DNA of 64,000 nucleotides, taken from the NCBI GenBank assembly GCA_037481695.1, contig JBBFLE010000005.1, positions 186,001 to 250,000 of the forward strand. Direction: 5' to 3'. Below, one piece after another: positions 61,482 to 64,000 of this stretch (positions are counted from its first letter, which is position 1; every line of letters begins with the position of its first letter). Origin of the DNA: a bacterium. GTDB taxonomy: Bacteria > Desulfobacterota > Desulfocorpusculales > Desulfocorpusculum. Both the position numbers and the translations under genes were made by a program. The notes beneath the pieces were generated by a model. That model did not search any database. It worked only from the letters and a program-made list of their open reading frames with translations, and was not told where the DNA came from.

Positions 61482-62582
61482 ATGAGCACAAGAAAGTTTA
61501 CAAGAGCTGTGCGTCTAGGGAATGTGGTAATAGGGGGCAGCGCTCCTGTGGTGGTTCAATCCATGACCAATACGGACACCAGGGATACGGCCTCAACCGT
61601 GGCCCAGGTAAGGAGGCTGGAGGCCGCCGGGTGCGAGGTGGTCAGGGTGGCGGTGCCGGACATGGAGGCGGCCAGGGCTCTTGGAAAGATCAGAAGGCAG
61701 ATTTCAATACCACTGGTTGCGGACATACATTTTGATTACAGACTTGCCCTGGAAGCCCTGGCACAGGGTGTGGACGGACTGCGCATAAACCCAGGCAACA
61801 TAGGAGGGTCAAGGAAAGTAAGGGAGGTTGTGGCAGCTGCCAGGGAAAGGATGGTTCCCATACGCATAGGGGTCAACTCAGGTTCCCTGGAGAAGGACAT
61901 AATGGAGGCACATGGCGGTGTGACGGCCCAGGGCATGGTGGAAAGTGGGCTGCGCCATGTGAGGATCCTGGAAGAGATGGGGTACCAGGAGATCAAGATA
62001 TCTCTGAAGGCTCCGGACGTCAGGATGACCTGCGATGCCTACCGCCTCATGTCCCAGGCCGTGGAATATCCTCTTCATTTGGGGGTCACGGAGGCAGGCA
62101 CCCTGCTTTCAGGAGCAGTGAAGTCCTCGGTGGGCCTGGGTATCCTTTTGAATGAGGGCATAGGGGACACCATAAGGGTTTCGCTTACGGCCGATCCCGT
62201 GGAAGAGGTTAGGGTGGCCTGGGGCATTCTAAAGGCCCTGGGCCTGAGACAGAGGGGAGTGGAACTGGTATCTTGTCCCACTTGCGGAAGAACCCAGGTG
62301 GAACTGATCGCAGTAGCCATGGAGGTGGAAAAAAGGCTCCTGCATGTGGATGTGCCCTTACAGGTGGCTGTAATGGGTTGTGCAGTAAATGGTCCCGGGG
62401 AGGCAAGGGAGGCTGATGTGGGCATATGCGGAGGCAAGAAGCACTGGCTGCTCTTTAGAAAAGGGAAGGTCATACGCAAGTTGAAACCCCAGGAGGCCGT
62501 TGAGGTTCTGGTCCAAGAAGTTGAGGAGGAAGTTTCTGCCCGCAAGAGGGATTCCTCCCGGTCCCTGGATGGATCCTTATAA
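61482..62582 (+). CDS. ispG: 4-hydroxy-3-methylbut-2-enyl diphosphate synthase IspG
   Basis: 366 residues. Fe-S enzyme of the methylerythritol phosphate pathway, converting MEcPP to HMBPP. N-terminal TIM barrel with [26 protein letters not shown] and RINPGNIGG, and C-terminal domain with the cluster cysteines in [11 protein letters not shown] and [14 protein letters not shown], and the final GKVIRKL. Full length with a poorly conserved C-terminal extension. Directly followed by proS, an arrangement known in several Deltaproteobacteria. Confidence 0.97.
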   Translation: MSTRKFTRAVRLGNVVIGGSAPVVVQSMTNTDTRDTASTVAQVRRLEAAGCEVVRVAVPDMEAARALGKIRRQISIPLVADIHFDYRLALEALAQGVDGLRINPGNIGGSRKVREVVAAARERMVPIRIGVNSGSLEKDIMEAHGGVTAQGMVESGLRHVRILEEMGYQEIKISLKAPDVRMTCDAYRLMSQAVEYPLHLGVTEAGTLLSGAVKSSVGLGILLNEGIGDTIRVSLTADPVEEVRVAWGILKALGLRQRGVELVSCPTCGRTQVELIAVAMEVEKRLLHVDVPLQVAVMGCAVNGPGEAREADVGICGGKKHWLLFRKGKVIRKLKPQEAVEVLVQEVEEEVSARKRDSSRSLDGSL

Positions 62583-62605
62583 TTGACTATGAAGCAGGAG
62601 GAAAT

Positions 62606-64000
62606 ATGCGTCTTTCAGAGTTCTTTCTCCCCACCGAGAAAGAGGATCGTTCCGAGGCTGTGGTGGCAAGTCACCGCCTCATGTTAAGAGCTGGCATGAT
62701 CAGACAACTCACCTCCGGGGTTTACTCATATCTGCCCCTGGGCCTCAGAGCTGTTCGAAAGGTGGCTCAGATAGTGAGGGAAGAAATGGACAGAGCTGGA
62801 GCTCAGGAGTTGCTGCTGCCTGCACTACAACCAGCCGATCTTTGGAAGGAAAGCGGGCGGTGGGATCACTTCGGGCCTGAACTGGTGAGACTGCGAGATC
62901 GCAATGAGAGGGAATTCTGCCTGGGTCCCACCCATGAGGAAGTAATCACGGATCTGGTGCGCAAGGAAGTTCGTTCATACAGACAGCTGCCCTTGATCCT
63001 CTATCAGATTCAGACCAAGTTCAGGGACGAGAGAAGGCCCAGGTTCGGGGTCATGAGGGCCAGAGAGTTCACCATGAAAGATGCTTACAGCTTTGACTGC
63101 GATGATTCAGGTGCTGAGCAAAGCTACAGGAGGATGTACCAGGCTTACAGCCGTATATTCAAAAGGAGCGGTCTTCGCTTCAGGGCAGTGGAGGCTGAAA
63201 CAGGAGCCATTGGGGGCAGTTTCAGCCACGAGTTCATGGTCTTGGCCGACTCGGGGGAGGACGCCATAGCCAGTTGTGACAGCTGCGATTATGCGGCCAA
63301 TGTTGAGAGGGCTGAACTTCCGCCGCTTTTGGTCAAGCAGCAGCCAGATCCCCGGTGCGCTGCCGTGGAGCTGGTGTCTACTCCAAACATGCGCACCGTG
63401 GAGGAAGTTTGTGCATTTCTGGGCAGGGATCCCTCCAGTTTGATCAAGACCCTCCTTTTCCTCGCAGACGGCAAACCAATTGGTGTGCTGGTGAGGGGTG
63501 ACAGGGAGGTAAACGAGGCAAAGCTCAAGAGAGTCCTTGGATGTGAGGAGTTGATTCTGGCCGATGAGCAGACCGTGATGAGTCTGACAGGGGCGCCGGT
63601 GGGTTTTGCTGGGCCTGTGGGACTTGGAAAACCAGGGGCGGGAATTCGGATCCTGGCGGATCAGGAGGTGATGCTGGTGGTGGATGGTGTCACAGGGGCC
63701 AACAAGGCTGATGCCCATCTTGTCCATGTCAGGCCCGGCAGGGATTTCCAGGTGGATGGGGTGGGGGATTTAAGGACAGCAGTGGCCGGAGATGGATGCC
63801 CCAGATGCGGCAGGGGAAAGCTTGAGATATGGAGGGGAATTGAGGTGGGCCACATCTTTAAGTTGGGCACCAAGTACAGCAAGGCCATGGGGGCTACCTT
63901 CCAGGATGAGAAGGGAAGGGAATGGCCCATGATCATGGGATGTTATGGGATCGGCATAGAAAGAACGGTGGCGGCTGCCATAGAACAGAATCATGACCAG
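62606..64000 (+). CDS. proS: prolyl-tRNA synthetase ProS, 5' part
   Basis: Open frame from the ATG at 62606 (ribosome site AGGAGGAAAT) to the window edge, 465 codons. Class II synthetase marks: motif 1 [23 protein letters not shown], motif 2 [30 protein letters not shown] (in parts), and the editing insertion domain with CDSCDYAAN and later CPRCGRG. The catalytic end and anticodon domain lie beyond the window, so length and completeness cannot be judged. Confidence 0.97.
   Translation, partial: MRLSEFFLPTEKEDRSEAVVASHRLMLRAGMIRQLTSGVYSYLPLGLRAVRKVAQIVREEMDRAGAQELLLPALQPADLWKESGRWDHFGPELVRLRDRNEREFCLGPTHEEVITDLVRKEVRSYRQLPLILYQIQTKFRDERRPRFGVMRAREFTMKDAYSFDCDDSGAEQSYRRMYQAYSRIFKRSGLRFRAVEAETGAIGGSFSHEFMVLADSGEDAIASCDSCDYAANVERAELPPLLVKQQPDPRCAAVELVSTPNMRTVEEVCAFLGRDPSSLIKTLLFLADGKPIGVLVRGDREVNEAKLKRVLGCEELILADEQTVMSLTGAPVGFAGPVGLGKPGAGIRILADQEVMLVVDGVTGANKADAHLVHVRPGRDFQVDGVGDLRTAVAGDGCPRCGRGKLEIWRGIEVGHIFKLGTKYSKAMGATFQDEKGREWPMIMGCYGIGIERTVAAAIEQNHDQ

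Overview
No rRNA or tRNA gene is visible, so the organism can only be placed from its proteins. The window looks like a chromosome segment of an anaerobic, didermic, sulfur-metabolising bacterium, most likely Desulfobacterota (the old Deltaproteobacteria). The reasons are lipoproteins and a LolC/E-type permease (an outer membrane), hydrogenase maturation genes, a DUF3786 protein, a full TusA/DsrE-type sulfur-relay set, a Tat-exported ferredoxin with a cytochrome b, and ispG next to proS. Base composition is moderately GC-rich. TTG starts are frequent and 4-base stop/start overlaps are common. The phylum is an inference.

Layout. 0.1-6.1 kb (+): a lytic transglycosylase, then moeA-hypA-hypB and an unusual zinc-ribbon/PTS-IIA fusion, ended by a terminator, then a BASS-type transporter. 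6.2-9.5 kb (-): rarA, a TPR membrane protein and a DUF3795/DUF3786 protein. 9.7-16.7 kb (+): a diadenylate cyclase fused to a YbbR domain, a DHH phosphoesterase, groES-groEL with a strong terminator, a DksA-type protein and ftsH. 16.8-22.1 kb (-): a double-length UvrA made of two tandem copies. 22.4-27.8 kb, mostly +: a DUF4337 protein, a lipoprotein (-), then an operon with a zinc-ribbon protein, a nucleoside phosphorylase and six sulfur-carrier genes (DsrE-like, TusA, DsrE2, TusD/C/B). 28.0-30.3 kb (+): a CsoR/CstR-type regulator with a palindromic operator over its own start, then a HybA-like ferredoxin and a cytochrome b.

30.1-53.3 kb is the most unusual part. It is a block of about 17 genes, almost all on the minus strand, with six ATP-grasp enzymes, an asparagine-synthetase-like enzyme without the glutaminase cysteine, a class III aminotransferase, a B12-type radical SAM enzyme, a complete oligopeptide ABC importer, a heterodimeric ABC exporter, a stand-alone cyclic-nucleotide-binding protein and a small ORF filling one gap. 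No NRPS or PKS gene is seen. It reads as a ligase-assembled peptide or pseudopeptide pathway with export and re-uptake, which I do not recognise as a described system.

53.5-64 kb returns to conserved genes: rsmI, a LolC/E permease, an Rrf2 regulator, khpA, a DUF1232 protein, a Nudix hydrolase, a YgiQ-type radical SAM protein, ispG and the 5' part of proS, which runs off the end. No CRISPR array, insertion sequence, integrase or phage gene was seen.
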